Under the pieces are notes generated by a model. That model had not been told where the DNA came from. It searched no databases and saw nothing but the letters and a program-made list of their open reading frames with translations. From Isoetes taiwanensis (lineage: Eukaryota; Streptophyta; Lycopodiopsida; Isoetales; Isoetaceae), in the NCBI GenBank assembly GCA_021234155.1, contig JAJEKV010000207.1:124001-188000 (forward strand): a stretch of DNA of 64,000 nucleotides. The letters are read 5' to 3'. The translations under genes and the position numbers were made by a program. This document shows positions 1-11,767 of the stretch, one piece after another; the first letter of the stretch is position 1, and every line of letters starts with the position of its first letter.

Positions 1-1939
1 CGGTTAAGCGCCAGTTGAGTTGTTACAAATAGTCGCGGTGCAAACAGTGTAGGTGCAGGCAATTTTTCCATCTCTAATTCTAAGGCTGGACCATCTGCTG
101 ATGTTTCTGGAACATCTATTTCTATTCTGGATGGGAGAAAGAATCACAAGCCTGCCACCAACACATTGGACCAGTTTGGGCAAATGAGTTCTACTAAAAT
201 TCGGAATCACATGTTGTTTTTCAGCAATTTAAGTAGAGGATCTGACAAAAATGGCAGATTAGCATTAAAGAAAACAGGCCATCATGCACAATGGATTACA
301 ATGATGGAGAATCATAGGGTAATCCGAGCTGCTGCCTCCAATGAATTCCCAAATTTTACTTTGCCTGAATTTAAGAGAGCCTCTCAGAACAAAAATGGAT
401 AAAGAGGAGAGACAAGCTAGTGCATCTTTTGACATCTGATGGATCTTTGAAGCAAATATGTTGGCCAGGTGTGGCATATTCAGTCCCTGAAAAATTTGTC
501 AGAGACACAATAAATTCACTTATTACGGGTGCCAAGAGACGTTTGAGATTAAGAGAGAATAAGTTTCCGAGGAATTATGAAGATGATGACCATGTGTCTT
601 TGGTTGCAACGTCTTTGGCATTAGATAAAACAGATCTGTCATTCTTTAACAAACTTCTGTATGCAGGTTACCAACGTCCTTCTTATTTTTATGATAAAGA
701 GTTTGTGGTTGGGGCTGCTGAGGTGAAGGACAGAAAAAATGATAATGATTCCTATAGCATATTGACTATTAAAGTATTGAGTCTTGGTGTCAATATAGCT
801 AATGTGTATTTTCCTTTCGAAAGGGATCACATGTGCGCAGCAAGAAAGATTGAAGGACTCTCCATAGGGGTAAGTACATTATTCTGCTATGATTTACCAA
901 TTTCTGATTTTGTGCATGTGCTTATCTTCTGCTAATAATTTTCATACTTGTCTTTTATATGTAGGATGAGTTGTCATGGCCTGAATGCATGACTCGATCG
1001 ACTCTTGATAGGAGGCTTGCCTTTGTAGAAGATGATGAATCGATGATGATGTGGAAAAGGAAAGTTTAAAATGATTCAATATCAACACGAAAACACAAGG
1101 AAACGTCAAAGCGAAGGGAAGTATCGATTCGTGGGAGTGGGTGGCCAAAAATGTTTGTAATGAGGTATTTTCATTATATATGCAATTTCTAGACTATAAT
1201 AGATTTTGGATTTGCTATTTATTTGTTATTACTTTTGTTTTAGGAAAACGAGTTCCGTGCCAATCAATATGTGTCTCTGATCACTGATGGTATTGCAATG
1301 GGAGTGGGTAAGATTCATCGTGTGGATTTAGAGGGCTTTATCCATGGGATACCAATTGGCGAGGGCAATGTTTCTTTAAACGTGCATGCTGTTGATGAGG
1401 GTTGTGAAGAAGTGGCATTACCATACCCATACGGATGAAGTTATAACATTTGGAGACTTGGGGAAAGACATGAGGGCATGGTATATACGATGGCCAATTG
1501 ATCGACTCTCCCCTCTCACGGAATCGAAGGCCTTGAAGATCATTCATGACTCAAACATGCAGGTACACTAAAGTATCAATTGCATGTGTAATTTCTGCTC
1601 ACTGTTATACTAACCTCCATTGTACAGGTTATTAATGGCCAAGTTTTGAAGGATTTTGCCACACTAGAGCCTGCGGTACATAAAAATGTCTGTTTGGTTG
1701 CTTTAAGAAAAGACAAAGTGGATGAAGTCACGGCTTTTGAGATTCTGAATTTCTGCAGCAAATGCAAGCCTGAAAACAGCAATGTTTTTTTTGCTCTTGC
1801 CAAGTCTAAGAGTAAAGGGCCAGAGTTGTATAAGCAGTTTGCTATCGCATGTATTAAATCAAAAGTGGTGGAGGTTACTAAAGAAGGATGGAGGACACGT
1901 ACCTTTGATCGAACAACTCTGAAACTGTTTAGTAGTTAG
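1..1939 (+). pseudogene. Unrecognised multi-exon gene remnant, possibly transposon-associated (DUF8039-like)
   Basis: I do not recognise this protein firmly. Coding-like blocks lie at 166-399, 420-869, 964-1161, 1244-1562 and 1628-1939. They are joined by plausible introns: GT at 870 with AG ending 963, AG ending 1243, and GT at 1563 with AG ending 1627. The fourth block (PYPY preceded by VDEGCEEVALP, then ITFGDLGKDMRAWYIRWP) resembles the DUF8039-type domain found beside En/Spm (CACTA) transposon genes, which is a weak match by eye. The frame is broken by a TAA at 1067-1069, a frameshift near 1430 and a stop near 400. The left end runs out of the window. Most likely a decayed plant gene or a transposon accessory gene. 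Confidence 0.4.
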
Positions 1940-2145
1940 GATTATTTGGTGCTACTTCAGAGGATAATTTTGGAACATGCTGTATTGATTACAAACAATG
2001 GTGCTAGTGAGAGCACTCGTTATTATAATATTCTGTTCTTATGTCATTTTTAATAAATATGTCGTAATTCGATAGAAATTTTAGGCGGGGGTTTTCGTAT
2101 ATAGCATTGTTGGATTTTGTAATTTTGTTCCTGTTTTCGTTGCTA

Positions 2146-3331
2146 ATGCTAGCAATGGCTCTTTTATGTGGAGACTGGCCTATATTTGATGGCACCCCAA
2201 TACGCCTTATTCATAACTGGTTTTCTGGAGGCGCTTGTGACTGTTTTCAGTAAGTTCTCTTACCTTTGGCTTTGGTAACGATGTTTACCATGGATGTAGA
2301 AGCTGGCATTTTTTTTCCAAAGTGCTCATTTGTTGATGATGACTTTGGCGGGGAAGATAATTGGCATCATATTTGGGACTAGGGGGGATTGAGGGCCTAT
2401 GAATGGCTAGGGGACATATCTTTGTGAACGCCCCTAATCCCATTCTCCGTAGCGTTTGATCTTTTGAATACAAATAACGTTAGACCCCATGGGACACTGG
2501 TAACATGATGAATTATTTACCGGGCAAAGCCAATATGGCAAATGAAACAATATGGCAAACGAAAAAGACCATGCTCTTGTTCTGTTTTATCTCAGTGGCA
2601 TCAAGTATCTTAGTTTAATTCTTAGCATTACGTCTTTGATCTTGTTCTATGGATGATATTTCTTCCTATATTTTATTCTTAGTCTAGAGGATGATATAAG
2701 CCATGACTAGCTATCCTATTGCATTATGTTCTACTGCCCCTTCTGAATTTCTTGCTGTAGAAAATAACAATGTTTAACTTTGGTTGGTATTTCTGTAAAA
2801 GCAGAATAGCAATACTTGGTGGTACATTCTATGCATACTTTGAGACTTCATTCAAGTACATACCGGGCATTTATGTTTCTTCTTTCCATAGGTAAGTCAT
2901 TAGAAGTAAACTTGTGCAAAGGTGCATTGTTTTCACGAGCTTAGTTACCATGTCATGGCAATTACTCTGTGATCTCACAGGTACACAGGACCATTATATC
3001 AGTTCTATTTGGAGTATTGGTGTTCCTTTGTAACAAGCTTTTTCTCGATCAGGGAACAATTAAAGCAGATTAATTTGCATTTGCACCAAAATACATATCC
3101 TTTTGATGGCGCGCTTTATGAGGAGAAGATATGTACAACTTGCCAAATATCCCGGTACTTTATGTTCACCAGAGTTAAATTTCTGCTTAAAGAGGGCACC
3201 TCCATGATAAGGGCTTTAATGTTTTGTTTTTTTAAATCTGCTCCCTATTGCAGGCCAGCACGTTCTAAGCACTGTAGCATTTGTAACCGGTGCATTGCGC
3301 GGCTTGATCACCATTGCGCGGCTTGATCACC
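2146..3331 (+). pseudogene. DHHC protein S-acyltransferase (PAT17-like) pseudogene
   Basis: The intact family attaches palmitate to cysteines of membrane proteins. Four exon remnants follow the order of plant PAT17. Exon 1 (to 2249) has CGDWPIFDGTP. Exon 2 (2805-2891) has a membrane segment ending in KYIPGIY. Exon 3 (2981-3154) has [16 protein letters not shown] and CTTCQIS. Exon 4 (from 3254) has [21 protein letters not shown], the DHHC cysteine-rich core. Introns keep GT-AG ends and correct phase. Breaks are a frameshift near 2990, an in-frame stop in exon 3, and a 19-bp tandem duplication (3294-3312 and 3313-3331). The duplication places a stop two codons after DHHC. The C-terminal membrane half is missing. 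Family identity is fairly sure; function is lost. Confidence 0.72.
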
Positions 3332-3480
3332 AGCAACTCAACCTTTTCATGCACATGGTGTTGATCTTTGTGCGTGAAACACAAAGTCAAGGATTATTTG
3401 CCAAGCTGAGGAAACTACCAACCCCATTTCTGAAGCACATTTCGCATGTAAGCACATTTTCGAACTTTTTCATGGCGTGA

Positions 3481-4193
3481 TAAGTCATATTTAAAGCCCA
3501 GAAAGGCTATGAATCTAATTACATGTATTATGGTTTTACATTAATTGTGCGAAAAGAAATGGAGAAAATCTGATTGTAGATATAAGGTTTAACCTTTAAA
3601 TATTATTGTAAAGGCTACAATTACATTTAAAGATAGTTTATTATTAAGGTTTAAATGCAAAAAGATCAATTATTATGCTCCAATTTCATATCACTAAATG
3701 TCACATAAGAAACACTATTAAATACCATATAGTTGAAACTAGGTATACCTACACCGTTTCCAAATCGTAATGATTAACTATTCCAAATTATAGGGAAAAA
3801 AATCATATTCAAACCATGTCAATTTGCCGCTTTATATGTTGTCCATTAATTGCTACAAAATATCCAAATAATTTACCATTTCAATATACCGACGATCAAA
3901 TAGCATTCCATTAAACTTGATATACTAAGCTTTAGTTCATATCAGACATTCGAAGTTGTTGTAAAAACTAACTGAAATGATTACGTTTTAGTACCATGGA
4001 GAAAAATAGAGTAAGAAAAGTCATATTAGCATATTTAAACCAAGATTGTTTACCGGTGATTAATCACTATAAAATGTCATGATAATTATGCTTAATATTA
4101 CCATGTCAATATCTTGAAGAAGATAGATGCGATCAAATACCGGATCTAATAAATGTGACCTATTAAACAAAGTAGTACATATCACATAGTTTA
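3481..4193. other. AT-rich stretch with no gene seen
   Basis: Very AT-rich sequence after the acyltransferase remnant. It has no coding-like frame, hairpin or terminal motif that I could recognise. Confidence 0.5.
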
Positions 4194-4425
4194 AGCTGTT
4201 ACAGAGACCAATTAAAATTGCCATGTTTCAACATCATGTCATAAAACAATGTTGTCTTATCACCTTAGAAAAATATGTCGATTCACCGTATTAGAATATC
4301 ATATAGGTTAAGTTGTTATAAAAACCAATTAAGATTGCCATGTTTCAATACCATGCCATAAAATAATGTTGTCTTATCACCTTTAAAAAATATGTTGATG
4401 AACCATATTAGATAACTAGACATGG
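4194..4425. repeat. Diverged tandem duplication, about 119-bp unit, two copies
   Basis: The block from about 4194 (AGTTTAAGCTGTTACAGAG, then CCATGTTTCAACATC, then TTGTCTTATCACC) is repeated from about 4313 with roughly 10 percent differences. The copies are non-coding and AT-rich. The same phrases (CCATGTTTCAA, ATGTTGTCTTATCACC) mark both copies. Confidence 0.7.
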
Positions 4426-5784
4426 TTTGTAAACTTTTGAACCCACAAACATGTACTGATTTATGGATTTGGTTTTCACCAACAAACCATTAAAAAAAAA
4501 TTATAATGGTTCAATTTTGGGGGCCTTGTGTAGACTATATTTGGAGTGAACCTCCTATTGTTTTTGAGCAGTGCTCCTTGCCTTGAGGTATCTTGAATGT
4601 ACACCTTCACTTTGTGTTGTGTGGTGCTGTGTGTTGCAATAGCCTTTTTCTAGAAAGGATACCCTTAAGAGAGAGAGTACTAAAAAATCCCTTTTTTTTT
4701 GCAACGTTGCTCAAGTAAGTGCTCAAGTAGAAGCGCATATGTTGTATTTTTCAAGCGTACCAAAGTTAATGATTTTAACGCATCTTTCGACAATGTTAAA
4801 TGCAAAATTGTGCACTATGGATAGCGGCATTCACACCAAAACATTTGGTTGGGGGTCTTGCTTATAATTTACTAAGAGTCATTTGGTTTAGGATCTTGCT
4901 TTTACTAAAAGTTAGTTGTAATGCGTTGTTTGAAGTGCAAAGATTTTTAATGTAGCATTTTTCTAAACTTTCCTTGAATTATAAGTGGGTTAATGGCATG
5001 CAAGGGCATGGCCATGGCATGCTTTTGATACTCCAACAAATATCCTGTGATGATATTTCCTGGCATGCATTTGATACTCCAACAAATACAATTGGAGTGA
5101 AATATGCAGCCGGATCAGCCTTGCATGATAGAAATGATAGAAATAAAATATGAAATGAAAAGTACTATAAGAAATGCATAATATAAACTTGATTTTGAGA
5201 ACCTGAAATATACACCAGAGGTTGATTACATTGCCACTATATACCTCATTGAAATAAAGCTGCGCATCATGCCTGGACTTGCCAAATACATGGACAACCA
5301 CAAACGCCCATTGGAGGACCATTAGGAGAGCCACAAACATTGGAAGCTGGGGGGATAATGGCTATTATGGAATATGCCATTACTGTAAAAATCCAAGTAT
5401 CATTATCCAGTGCCATTGTCCTCCCAAAGAACGTCGAATCATTTTAAGATTCTACTGATGGGCATATGATCACAAAAAAATTATTAAGAGACTTAACACT
5501 ACAAACTGTTCTTACAGGACATCCAGCAAGGCCATAAGACATAAACTGCTCTTTTCAGAATGCTATTTTTCTGGTAGTCCAGAGGTATGTAGTGCGTCCT
5601 GGTGGCCATGTGTAAGGCATTCTTTTGCAACATCTAGCTAAAGCACGTTTTACATACGATTTGCAGCCAATTCACCATCTTCCAAGCTATGCAAGCCAAA
5701 GAAACCCGATTGCAAAGATCTGTCCTTCCAGAAGTGTTGGAGCGTTGCAACAGATATGAGACTTCTGCAATAAGCAGTTTGCAT
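4426..5784. other. Intergenic, weak minus-strand coding-like segment only
   Basis: Mostly non-coding. A minus-strand frame at 4990-5340 begins with a hydrophobic run (MFVALLMVLQWAFVVVHVF) and could be an exon of the neighbouring minus-strand carrier remnant or chance. A short duplicated phrase (TTTGATACTCCAACAAATA) lies at about 5023 and 5070. Nothing else is supported. Confidence 0.3.
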
Positions 5785-6310
5785 TTACCCCCTGCAGCTC
5801 CTCCAAGTAATCAATTCTTTCATACATAACTGATATGTAGCACAAAATAAGATAAAAGCAATAGAAAGCTCATGCAAGCCAGTAAAGGGCACATCATGAG
5901 CAAGTGTGAACAGAGAACTGAAATACAATGTAAACTCAGAAAGCGTATAAAGGATTTGGTATGTTAATACATCGCATATCAGCCATTTGAAACACCATGA
6001 ACACAAATAATCACTCACTCTCAGTCTATGTAAAGACCAAAGTAAGAAATTGATGTTTAAGTTACGTTTTTTTATACAAACTTGATGTAGTCATAGCGCA
6101 TGACGTAGAACACTAACATATCTAGGAAAAGAAAATGACAACATATACCCATCATAAAGAGCCCTGCAACCTTCCTTAGCATAGATCATTTTTGCTGCAT
6201 GGAAAATCTGTGAATAGCCATTTCCTGCTTAATCACTTCAAAAGGGGCCATTTTGCCAGGGCATTCATCCATGATAAGCTGACTGGCATATTGGAACAAA
6301 TTTGCCCCGT
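5785..6310 (-). pseudogene. Mitochondrial carrier (SLC25, SAM-carrier-like) fragment
   Basis: Mitochondrial carriers move metabolites across the inner membrane and carry a repeated Px[DE]xx[KR] signature. On the minus strand, about 6310-6150 reads GKMAP, then FEVIKQEMA, then YAKEGCRALYDGYM after a one-base shift. These match the P-x-E-V-x-K helix and the following EGxRxLYxGY segment. A second block (about 5925-5800) reads LAHDVPFTGLHELS, matching the R-D-x-P-F-x-A helix start of S-adenosylmethionine-type carriers. The arginine of RDxPF is replaced and stops interrupt the frame. A pyrimidine-rich AG precedes the second block, as at a splice acceptor. The first and last carrier repeats are not visible. 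Confidence 0.5.
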
Positions 6311-6645
6311 ACTCACATTTTATTTGCAACATGCTAGATCTGTATCAGCAGTAGAATACAGAGTGTTTCATTCAAACTTATGGAAGTAAATACTGCACCT
6401 CATAGCATGTACCACATCCTAGTTCATTCTTAAATAGTACTGAACGTTACCTGGAAATTAAACCACGTCGGAGGAGCCAAGTAAGGCTAAAGACTGTTTG
6501 GAGCAGATATGATACCTGATATTCTTTACCATTTGCTCACGTCCAAAGAAATGGGGCTTTTGATATGTAGCTTGTGAAGTTGTTTAGGATCCATCGAGAA
6601 GTGTGTTTAATAGGCCTCACAATACGCAGTGTTTACATCACAACT

Positions 6646-6972
6646 TCAAATACCATAGGCCTTCCAAATCGCATAGACACCATATCGATTCTTAAAGCTG
6701 AATGATTCTAACCTGCCATGGCTTAAGAGAAGAGTGTTGCAGATCTTTCTAAGCTTTTCCCATAGCTCACCATAGGGCGCCATAGCCGAGCTCTGAAGAT
6801 TGTAGCTAATATGCTCTGCCTCGACAAAGGCAGGTCTGAAGAGAAAGTCTGGAGGCATAAATCTTAAAACTCGTTGTGCAGCTATGGCCTCCAAAGCTCG
6901 AACAGAACTCCAACTGCTCTGGACAACATCCTCAAGCTTTAGCCTCCAGCTGAGGCATAGAGCCACAACCAC
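6646..6972 (-). pseudogene. Cytochrome P450 fragment (helix C region)
   Basis: The minus-strand frame contains RPAFVEAEHISYN, then MAPYGELWEKLRKIC, then LLSHGRLESF. This is the stretch around helix C of plant A-type P450s (haem mono-oxygenases), where W-x-x-x-R contacts a haem propionate. Here the motif reads W-E-K-L-R. The oxygen-binding helix I, the ExxR motif and the haem cysteine loop are absent, so this is an isolated N-terminal fragment with no heme-binding part. The frame ends shortly after, at 6646. Confidence 0.65.
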
Positions 6973-7159
6973 GGCACAGAGGTATTACAGGCGAAACCAC
7001 AGCACATAGATATTACTATTTCGGGGCCCTAATACGTTGAAAGAGGGAGAAAAAGCTTTCAACTTCTAAATGAAATCTCAGCCGTCCAATTTAAGGCTCG
7101 GACAATCTTAGCCCTTCAAATTAGGGCGTGGTCCATTACAAAACATTATAATATAAGAA

Positions 7160-7189
7160 GCGGCGCGGTATTTTAGTTTTTGCGCCGCA
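7160..7189. repeat. GC-rich hairpin flanked by AT-rich DNA
   Basis: GCGGCGC at the left and GCGCCGC at the right enclose a T-rich loop. On the minus strand the hairpin is followed directly by TTCTTATATTATAA. Similar hairpin-TTCTTRTA arrangements occur at 36,863 and 48,873. Confidence 0.5.
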
Positions 7190-7385
7190 AAGAAGGTATC
7201 TTCTGCGCCAAACCTTCCAACTTGCCCCCCAAAAACTTTTTTTTTTCCCTAGTTTTTAGGCCTTTTTGGTTGTTTTTTTGATAGTTAGGCCAGGTAGGGT
7301 CCTCAGTTAGGCCCTCGCCTGTTGCCCTCCTGTGTAAGGGGCGTGACGATGGTGAGTGCCTTGTTCTGTGGGCTGAGCTTGGCCT

Positions 7386-7431
<46 letters not shown>

Positions 7432-8181
7432 AAATTTTGTTGCCTTCCCTTTTGAAAGGACAACTTTAATGCCAATTAGGTTTAGTGCCATAGGGTTTCG
7501 TGTTGCCAAGAGCGTAGGCATGCCCCTTGCCTGGTATTGCCGCATTTACTTGCGCCATGCCGAGGGTGGGTGGCATTGCTGAAGTTTAAGGCAACTAGGG
7601 TCTTCCCTTCTTTAAGAAGTATAGCCCTCGCCTGATGCCGTTGGCCTTGGTCATGCGGTGTCGAAAGGTGTGCGTTGTACTCTTATTGAAGGTTACGAGA
7701 ATGTTTTACTAATTCATACCCTAGTTCTTGATGGTGTTGTTGATGAAAGTCCGACACCAATATAGGAATTGGCGTATGTTTTAGTAAGCATTCGATTGGT
7801 CTCGTCTTTTGAAAAAGCGCGACCTGGGACAAGTGCAATGCATTTTAAACTTGCTAGCCTCGCATTTTGGCAGTAGCTGGGCTATAGATCATAAATCATG
7901 TTTTGGTCCTTTCATGTGTTTCCCCATCCTTGGCCTTGCACATACATACTTATGAACCAATTAAAATTTACTAGTAATAGGATAAAATGTTAGGGTCTTA
8001 GCGTAGTAGCTTAAAATTAGCGTTTTGTTTTGGTTAAAGTAAGTTCATTTACGCTCATGTGCTAAGCACTAAATTGAAAGTTTTATCTTTGCTTGACTTG
8101 TAGATGTTGCTATTGTCATTTGTGTACTGTCGTGGAGTCGCATTTTGCTAGCTAGCTAGACAATCCCTTAAAACAAGCAGT
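7190..8181. other. Non-coding region with a 41-A run
   Basis: An uninterrupted run of 41 A lies at 7390-7430, preceded by GGCCTATTT. It may be the tail of an old retroposed sequence ending here, but I recognise no body upstream. The rest, up to the kinase start, shows no convincing gene. Confidence 0.4.
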
Positions 8182-9916
8182 ATGACTTCAGAAGAGAGAG
8201 CAGAAGTTAACTCGCAACCAAATGTGCCATTAGTGTCTCAGATAGAGTCGCAACCAGCAGAGGCATTGGCGTCTCAAACAGAGGCTATAGAGCTGCAACC
8301 TGAGTCATCTTCTGCAGCACTGCCGCGTAGAAAAAGAAGTAGACCACAACAAGCATGGTCTACTTTGAGACCAGAATTCATGAACTGGTTGTGTAATCGG
8401 CTGTGCAATGCCTCAGCTCAGGATTTGGAATTGATTACCAACAGCGAGGAAGGATGGCTAGACTACCATGCAGGGCTGGTAAAAGATGCCGAGAAGGCTT
8501 TTAAGCCTCGAATGATAGCTCTAGAGCCTGAAAAGAGTGAGCAAGAGAGGTATACATGGATAGTGGGTAATATTAGCTGCACTACCGGGAATACGATAAC
8601 AGAAGTTGCAAATTTGAATAGTCATCGCTTGAGGCTAGAGCTAAAAGAAAAAGGCAGCACGTGGAATGCGGCGTGGACCAACAGAAAATTGAAGAAAGAA
8701 GCCCATCAACCCCCTCATCTTGTTAAGAAAGTATTGGCGCAAACCATAAAAGCCAAACGTCGTGGTGAGACAGATAGGGAGTGGGAAGCTCGTAGAAGAG
8801 CAGATGCCAAGACAATTTGGTTTGCCAAACTAGATTCATCACAAATAATAAACAAACAACAAATTGGTTCTGGTTCATATGGCATAGTGTATAAGTGCAA
8901 TATTTTAGGGTCTAGTTTTATTAAGGATGAACCTTATTGTGTAAAACTTCAACATAATAATTTTCAGCCAAGTACAGATCCCAATAAGTTAGTGGAAGCT
9001 ATGTTGAAGAACATGAGGGAGTCTGAATGCAAGTTAGGCATGGGTGTATAATACGCTGCATTGGTAGCACAACCGGCCTAGAAAGACAAGGCTTAATTTT
9101 CCCTTTTTGGAATGGAGGTTCGTTGGCAACCTTCTTTACAAGTCATGGGTGCAATGCTTTTGCAGAGCTTGCATTTAAGAAGTTAGGAGCTGTCCCCAGA
9201 GTTGAGACGGACTTGAGGCTCCTTGAGGAGCGCAGAAAGAAAGAATTATTTGTTGCCTCTAGGGTTGGGGACTTGGCAATGTCATTCTGCAGCGGCCTAC
9301 GAAAACTCCATCAAGAAAGATATTTGCATATGGACTTGCATCCGGGCAATATATTGCTCCATTTTGATTATGGAAAGGAGAAGGGATGTATTGATCCTCA
9401 GGCTGTATACATTGGCATTTATGATTGGGGTGAATCCAGGATGATGGGCGAGACAGTGGAGGTAAAACGATGGCATTACAAGGGTTTGGATGGCGAGGGT
9501 AAGAAAAGAATTGAGATGGAAAGGGCCAGGCATCCATATATGCACGATGATCTTTATTTTGGTAGTGGCTCAAAGACAGTGCCTGCAAGGGTTGACTTTG
9601 ATTTGCAGGGGCAGCGTACATTGTCTACTACTTGGCTGATTTTGCTAGCAAGCACTCCTACATGGAGTCAATAGGAAGTCTGGAGCAGCAAGGCAAGCAT
9701 CGGAGAATGTGCGACTATTTGAAACATTGCATTGAGTCGCCAATGAGAGGCAAAATACGAAAATTTGATATGGTCCAGCTACTTGACATCATGCAGAGCA
9801 ATTTTCATTGCTCTCCAATTCCGTGCACGAGGCCACAATTGGAATCAGATTGGATTCTTCAACTTGGCCACGGTGGGGACGACGTAGTAGACCAAGCTGG
9901 TCCTAGTCACGCTTAG
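8182..9916 (+). pseudogene. Intronless protein-kinase-like gene with two frameshifts
   Basis: The first frame starts at the ATG at 8182 with a charged, low-complexity N-terminus (RKRSRPQ), followed by about 200 residues that I do not recognise. A kinase domain starts near residue 225. It has the glycine loop IGSGSYGIVYK, a VK lysine in YCVKLQH, a catalytic loop HMDLHPGNILL (H-x-D-x4-N) and IYDWGES in place of DFG. The reading frame shifts between 9027 and 9050 and again near 9610-9635; with both joined the frame runs to the TAG at 9914-9916. DLHPGN recalls atypical ABC1-type and viral kinases, but the glycine loop is eukaryotic. It sits 400 bp upstream of a RING gene on the same strand, also without introns. 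Called a pseudogene because of the frameshifts. Confidence 0.62.
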
Positions 9917-10310
9917 CATGCATATTCTGTTATTCACACGACAATAAATTTACATTCAAACATTCTTGTACTATATAATATTCCAAAGAAATTCATTAAA
10001 CGCTTGTTTGATGCTATTTGAGAAGTTATTGTCCATGTGTATAGCTTAGCTCTTCTTTTTGTGTGTTTTTTGTGTTATTTATTGTGTGCTTTTTTATATG
10101 TCGCAGCTAACAAAAATCATAAAGACAAGAAGTCAAAGCACACCTATACAAGTCAGCACATCTATATAAGTCAGCACTATAATTATGTCTCATGAATAGC
10201 ACGACCAATCTCCACACAACGTGGACACATCGGAGCAGCATGGAGAGCCTTCGGGTCAGCATGATTTTTCATTACCTTCGCAATTGAGAACCCCCTCTCC
10301 TTTCTTGCAA
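9917..10310. other. Spacer between kinase-like and RING genes
   Basis: AT-rich, with ATAATATTCC and AATAAA-like sequences after the kinase stop. An open frame upstream of the RING start begins only after the TAG at 10197-10199 and has no ATG before 10311. Confidence 0.4.
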
Positions 10311-11612
10311 AGCATGGAGAATGAGCTTGAAATGTCAGCTGCTCGGCAAATGGAGAGAGCAGCAGCACATGCAAGAGCAAAAGAGTATCGCACGGCTGAG
10401 TTACGAAGGCTGCGTGCGATAGATGAGGTTTCTAAGAGAGAAAATTGCACCATCACAAAGGTGTGTAATGTAGCTGGCGAGGCAGGGCCAGGCTATTATC
10501 CACATGGAGCAGATTACGACGATGTGATCACAAATTTGGACAAGAATGAGTTTGAAAGAGATTGGCCTAGTAGGAGGGGTAAGTACAAAGCTCACGAGTG
10601 TAAGATTGCTGTGGTTCGAGCAAAAGCAGTCGAGCGGCATGTCCAAGTGAAGGGACACTTACCCCACAATGGTGAGTTTAGTAAGAGTTTTGCACAACAA
10701 GTATACTACGAGCTTGTGAAGGAAGTGCCCGTAAATTATGGGAGTAGAAAATGGAGGCAAGGAAGCGGTAGTGGCAGCACCAAGAGGGTTAAGCTATCGG
10801 AAGATAGCGAGAGTGGGGCGCATGGTGAGCCTATCACCATTACATACCTGGTTGCTGACGCTATCCGACTTTTGGAGGTGGCAGGGGTAGCCGCGGCTGG
10901 AGCCGCGAATGATCTTGCAGATATTCGAGCCCAATTGGAGAATGAAAGAAGTCGAAACCTAACCCTTTCCAAAGAGAATATTCGCTTAAAGGACCGTGCC
11001 GATGGGTATGAGAAGATGGCTGCCAAATTAGAGGACACTAAACGACAGCTAGCGGCATTGAACAGAGAGGCAACGGTCCTCAGGGAAAACAATGATCACT
11101 TGCGCAACCTGACAAAATCATTGGACTCTGAACCTTTTAGGGTGACTTCGGAGCAGTCGATATCCTATCTCCCTCGCGAGTATTTGTATGAGAGCCAGTG
11201 GGAAGAGCTAAAAGTTGCTGACTTTAGACATTGCGTGTTGTGTGCTGACAACCTGACACAGGTGTGCTGGTACACTCTAGGGTGTGGGCATCGTATGCAC
11301 ATGCGATGTGCTCTTGATTGGATGTTGCAAAGCCGCTTCTGTCCAATGCAAGACGGATGGATCTTTCCTGAGTTACAACATGCCATATTAAATATGCAAG
11401 GTCGCATGCCAGCTTTGCCACAACTAGTCACTCGCAGGAGGGATGGGCAAATGCATACTTTTGAGAGTTATCGGGAGATGGAATTGTGGAGGGGAGTGAA
11501 GGAGCCGCGCGAAGGAGAGGTAGTGCCAGACATTAACCAATTCCTACCACCACCTCCAGGGCCCAGGGTGATTGGGTTGATCCAACAGACCAATGAAAAT
11601 GAGACAGATTAA
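10311..11612 (+). CDS. RING-H2 / coiled-coil protein (putative E3 ubiquitin ligase)
   Basis: A single intronless frame of 433 residues from the first in-frame ATG (10311); the open frame extends upstream to the stop at 10197. It begins with an acidic, alanine- and arginine-rich helix. A basic middle follows (GSGSGSTKRVK near residue 160). A coiled coil rich in L, E and R comes next (about residues 205-275; ADIRAQLENERSRN to VLRENNDHLRN). Then a zinc finger: CVLC, C-G-H-R-M-H-M-R-C and FCPMQ. This gives C-x2-C, C-x-H-x2-H-x2-C and a seventh Cys, so it is RING-H2, but the eighth ligand is Q rather than C. RING-H2 domains recruit E2 enzymes; loss of the last ligand may weaken zinc binding. The frame is intact over 1.3 kb, unlike most of the window. 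Confidence 0.62.
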   Translation, partial: SMENELEMSAARQMERAAAHARAKEYRTAELRRLRAIDEVSKRENCTITKVCNVAGEAGPGYYPHGADYDDVITNLDKNEFERDWPSRRGKYKAHECKIAVVRAKAVERHVQVKGHLPHNGEFSKSFAQQVYYELVKEVPVNYGSRKWRQGSGSGSTKRVKLSEDSESGAHGEPITITYLVADAIRLLEVAGVAAAGAANDLADIRAQLENERSRNLTLSKENIRLKDRADGYEKMAAKLEDTKRQLAALNREATVLRENNDHLRNLTKSLDSEPFRVTSEQSISYLPREYLYESQWEELKVADFRHCVLCADNLTQVCWYTLGCGHRMHMRCALDWMLQSRFCPMQDGWIFPELQHAILNMQGRMPALPQLVTRRRDGQMHTFESYREMELWRGVKEPREGEVVPDINQFLPPPPGPRVIGLIQQTNENETD

Positions 11613-11767
11613 ATTTTGAGACAGATTAAATTTTGGCTTGTATCATTTTGCGAATGGATAATAAGGTATAATGACGTTATTTCAAATAAACCTTTCTAGA
11701 ACTTTTCACTCTGAATTCTTTGGATCAGCTGCCATCTCCTTCACCTCGGCATGTTCTTTTTTTATTG

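Noticed and set aside
7173-7475. Minus-strand 100-residue frame with a poly-F run
   Set aside because: It is only the translation of the 41-A tract and its flanks.
8182-9916. Kinase-like gene as Haspin, an H3 kinase that would link it to the H3-fold ORF
   Set aside because: Haspin has a DYT motif and an HRDLHWGN loop; here it is DWG and HMDLHPGN, and the N-terminal context differs. The link is attractive but unsupported.
10736-11092. Minus-strand 118-residue frame
   Set aside because: It is the shadow of the RING gene's coiled coil.
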